The position numbers and the translations under genes are program-made. Positions 62,514 through 64,000 of a stretch of 64,000 nucleotides of DNA are shown here, piece by piece. Position 1 is the first letter of the stretch. Each line of letters opens with the position of its first letter. The stretch is taken from NCBI RefSeq assembly GCF_002899715.1, contig NZ_PPEK01000005.1, positions 1 through 64,000 of the forward strand, written 5' to 3'. Below the pieces are notes generated by a model. The model was given only the letters and a program-made list of their open reading frames with translations, was not told where the DNA came from and made no database searches. Origin of the DNA: Enteroscipio rubneri. GTDB lineage: Bacteria > Actinomycetota > Coriobacteriia > Coriobacteriales > Eggerthellaceae.

Positions 62514-63031
62514 GCACTGAGGATGCAACGGTTCCGGCCGTGGACGAGACCGGCCTGGGCGAGGATGCTTTCGAGGTTCCCGAAGCCGACCGCTTGTTCG
62601 CCCCGCCCACGCCCGAGGAGGCGGAGCATGCTCTGCGCGACCTCGTCTGGGGCGAGCATTTCGTGTGCACTCGCATGGCGGCGGCCCGTGGAAACTCGAC
62701 GATGTACCTGTACAGTCTGCGCGAGGCGGCAGCGTTCCTTCTCGACGGCAACAGCGGCAGCGCGAGCTTGGGCTCGTCGGGGTCGTTCGCGTGGGTGGAG
62801 TTCGACCGGTTCGTCGCGTGGCTGCGCGACGTTCTTGGAGACACCGCGTTCGCGAACGTGCTCGAGGAGCGCCTGGGTGGGTGCGAGACCTACAACGACA
62901 AGATAGAAGTGCTGCGCCAACTGCTCGACCTGCGCATGACGCAGTATCGGCCCTACCTGCCTTCCGACGAAGGCGAGGGCGCGGGCGACGAAGGTGCGGA
63001 CGAGGACGAAAACGAGGAGGAGCAAGCATGA
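62510..63031 (+). CDS. Unknown operon protein between cytochrome b and Fe-S subunits
   Basis: This 173-residue acidic protein begins MSTEDATVPAVDETGLGEDA. It has a helical core (about 35-145, LVWGEHFVCTRMAAARGNST, VEFDRFVAWLRDVLGDTAF) and a strongly acidic C-terminus (DEGADEDENEEEQ). It overlaps both neighbours by four bases, so it is tightly coupled. Its position matches ydhW, an uncharacterised member of ydh-type operons, but I cannot confirm homology. A chaperone or assembly role is only a guess. Confidence 0.7.
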   Translation: MSTEDATVPAVDETGLGEDAFEVPEADRLFAPPTPEEAEHALRDLVWGEHFVCTRMAAARGNSTMYLYSLREAAAFLLDGNSGSASLGSSGSFAWVEFDRFVAWLRDVLGDTAFANVLEERLGGCETYNDKIEVLRQLLDLRMTQYRPYLPSDEGEGAGDEGADEDENEEEQA

Positions 63032-63816
63032 CGAACACCGAACAGAGCGCGACCGAGGGCATGCCGCAGCCGCCCTCTCCCCAGATCGAGCCGAGCGGTC
63101 TTTCCCGCCGCCAGTTCCTCGTCGGACTGGGCGGTTTGGGCATCGGCGCCGTCATCGGCGGCAGCATCGTGGGCCTGCTGCTGCCCGACGGCGTGTACGC
63201 CATCGAGGCGTCCGATGGCTACCTGCTTGTCGACACGAAAAAATGCGCCGGCTGCCAAAGCTGCATGCTGGCCTGCTCGCTCGTGCACAGCGGCAAGGAG
63301 AACCTATCGCTGTCGCGCATCCAGGTGAGCAAGAACGTTCTGAAGGGCTTCGGCGAGGACATCTTCCAGTACCAATGCCGTCAGTGTCCCGAGCCGTCGT
63401 GTGTAAACGCCTGCCCGACGGGCGCCATGCACGTCGATCCCGATACGAACGTCCGCACCGTGAACGAGGGCAAGTGCATCGGATGCGAGCGCTGTGTGGA
63501 GGCGTGTCCGTTCACCCCTTCGCGCGTTCAGTGGAACTTCGAGGAGCGGCACGCACAGAAGTGCGACCTGTGCAAGAACACGCCGTTCTGGAACCACGAG
63601 GGCGGCCCGAAGGGCGAGCAGGCGTGTGTGAAGGTGTGCCCCATGGACGCCATCAAGTTCACCAATGATATTCCCGTGCAAACCGACCAGGGCTATGACG
63701 TGAACCTACGCACCGTTCACTATGCGAGGATGGCGTTCCCCGTCGACGACGAGGCGAAGATTCCCGCCCAAGTGTACATCGACTCGATCACGCCGAGTCC
63801 GCAACCTCAGGCCTAA
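63028..63816 (+). CDS. Tat-signal 4Fe-4S ferredoxin subunit (YdhX/YdhY-like)
   Basis: This 262-residue protein has a twin-arginine signal (SRRQFLVG, about 25-32) and a following hydrophobic segment. Four Cys clusters follow: CAGCQSCMLAC, CRQCPEPSCVNACPTGA, CIGCERCVEACPF and CDLC...CVKVCPM. It would carry electrons between the cytochrome b and the AOR subunit. The Tat signal indicates that it works on the outer face of the membrane. The start overlaps the previous stop. Strong GAGGAGGAG site. Confidence 0.9.
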   Translation: MTNTEQSATEGMPQPPSPQIEPSGLSRRQFLVGLGGLGIGAVIGGSIVGLLLPDGVYAIEASDGYLLVDTKKCAGCQSCMLACSLVHSGKENLSLSRIQVSKNVLKGFGEDIFQYQCRQCPEPSCVNACPTGAMHVDPDTNVRTVNEGKCIGCERCVEACPFTPSRVQWNFEERHAQKCDLCKNTPFWNHEGGPKGEQACVKVCPMDAIKFTNDIPVQTDQGYDVNLRTVHYARMAFPVDDEAKIPAQVYIDSITPSPQPQA

Positions 63817-63834
63817 CGGGAAGGAAGGACCACG

Positions 63835-64000
63835 ATGTCTGATACGAAATACGGTTACGCGGGGGGCATCCTCGTCATCAACCTCGCCGACGAGAGTTAC
63901 GAGATCGTCGACAGCGCCCCCTACGTCGACGAGTGGATAGGCGGGCACGGCCTGTGCTCGAAGCTGTTCTGGGACTATTGCGAGGACAAGAGCGTGCAGG
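63835..64000 (+). CDS. Aldehyde:ferredoxin oxidoreductase family protein, N-terminus (partial)
   Basis: The first 55 residues are visible (MSDTKYGYAGGILVINLADE, then WIGGHGLCSKLFWDYCED). The pattern GxxL..NL....Y....FxGGxGL.xK..WD is the conserved start of AOR proteins (tungsten or molybdenum bis-pterin enzymes, including YdhV). GGAAGGAAGG precedes the ATG. The gene runs off the right edge, so the metal-binding and cluster motifs cannot be checked. With the three upstream genes it forms a Ydh-like membrane-linked oxidoreductase. Confidence 0.82.
   Translation, partial: MSDTKYGYAGGILVINLADESYEIVDSAPYVDEWIGGHGLCSKLFWDYCEDKSVQ

Noticed and set aside
1-64000. CRISPR array or cas genes
   Set aside because: No regularly spaced repeat series and no Cas-like protein were seen.

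Overview
The window is high-GC bacterial DNA. It is most likely from the Eggerthellaceae (Coriobacteriia; Eggerthella or Gordonibacter-like). This is an inference from three things: a Tat-exported molybdopterin oxidoreductase divergent from a multi-membrane-spanning LuxR regulator, an aldehyde:ferredoxin-oxidoreductase (Ydh-like) operon, and the general redox and anaerobic gene content. No 16S gene is present, so the genus cannot be fixed.

Region 1 (1-13.7 kb) is a prophage, cut by the left window edge. Reading leftwards on the minus strand it carries a Cro-like repressor, a small excisionase-like protein, two small phage proteins, a primase/helicase and a siphophage tail module (tail completion, major tail protein, two tail chaperones, tape measure, distal tail, Gp37-like hub, receptor-binding protein). 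On the plus strand are a CI/LexA-like repressor and a tyrosine integrase that ends next to the 3' end of tRNA-Lys, the probable attachment site. No terminase, portal, protease or capsid gene lies between replication and tail genes. The prophage therefore looks headless, unless the head genes lie outside the window.

Region 2 (13.7-21 kb) holds tRNA-Lys(CTT), tRNA-His(GTG), a NYN nuclease with LOTUS domains, a DUF4230 protein, the SstT Ser/Thr symporter, tRNA-Leu(TAG) and an IS30-family element with a cluster of related end sequences on both sides.

Region 3 (21-38.4 kb) is core genome. It has tig-clpP-clpX-valS (proteostasis plus valyl-tRNA synthetase), an unknown gene, a zinc-ribbon membrane protein, thrS, a CPA2-type antiporter, a YbjQ-family protein, a voltage-gated-like K+ channel, a Cache-PAS-GGDEF diguanylate cyclase, a patatin-like lipase and thioredoxin.

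Region 4 (38.5-48.6 kb) is redox and efflux. A ferredoxin/molybdopterin oxidoreductase pair faces a membrane LuxR regulator. A MerR regulator faces a MATE pump across a textbook 19-bp-spacer MerR promoter. An MsrAB fusion faces thioredoxin reductase; with trxA these make a complete methionine-sulfoxide repair chain.

Region 5 (48.7-64 kb) has prfA-prmC, purine nucleoside phosphorylase, a LOTUS-DUF3825 protein, a PTS-IIC-like permease, a P-type ATPase, a WalJ-like MBL hydrolase, cysteine synthase, a gamma-carbonic-anhydrase-like protein and a C39-like protein lacking its catalytic residues. A long structured leader then precedes the Ydh-like operon (cytochrome b, unknown protein, Fe-S protein, AOR), which runs off the right edge.
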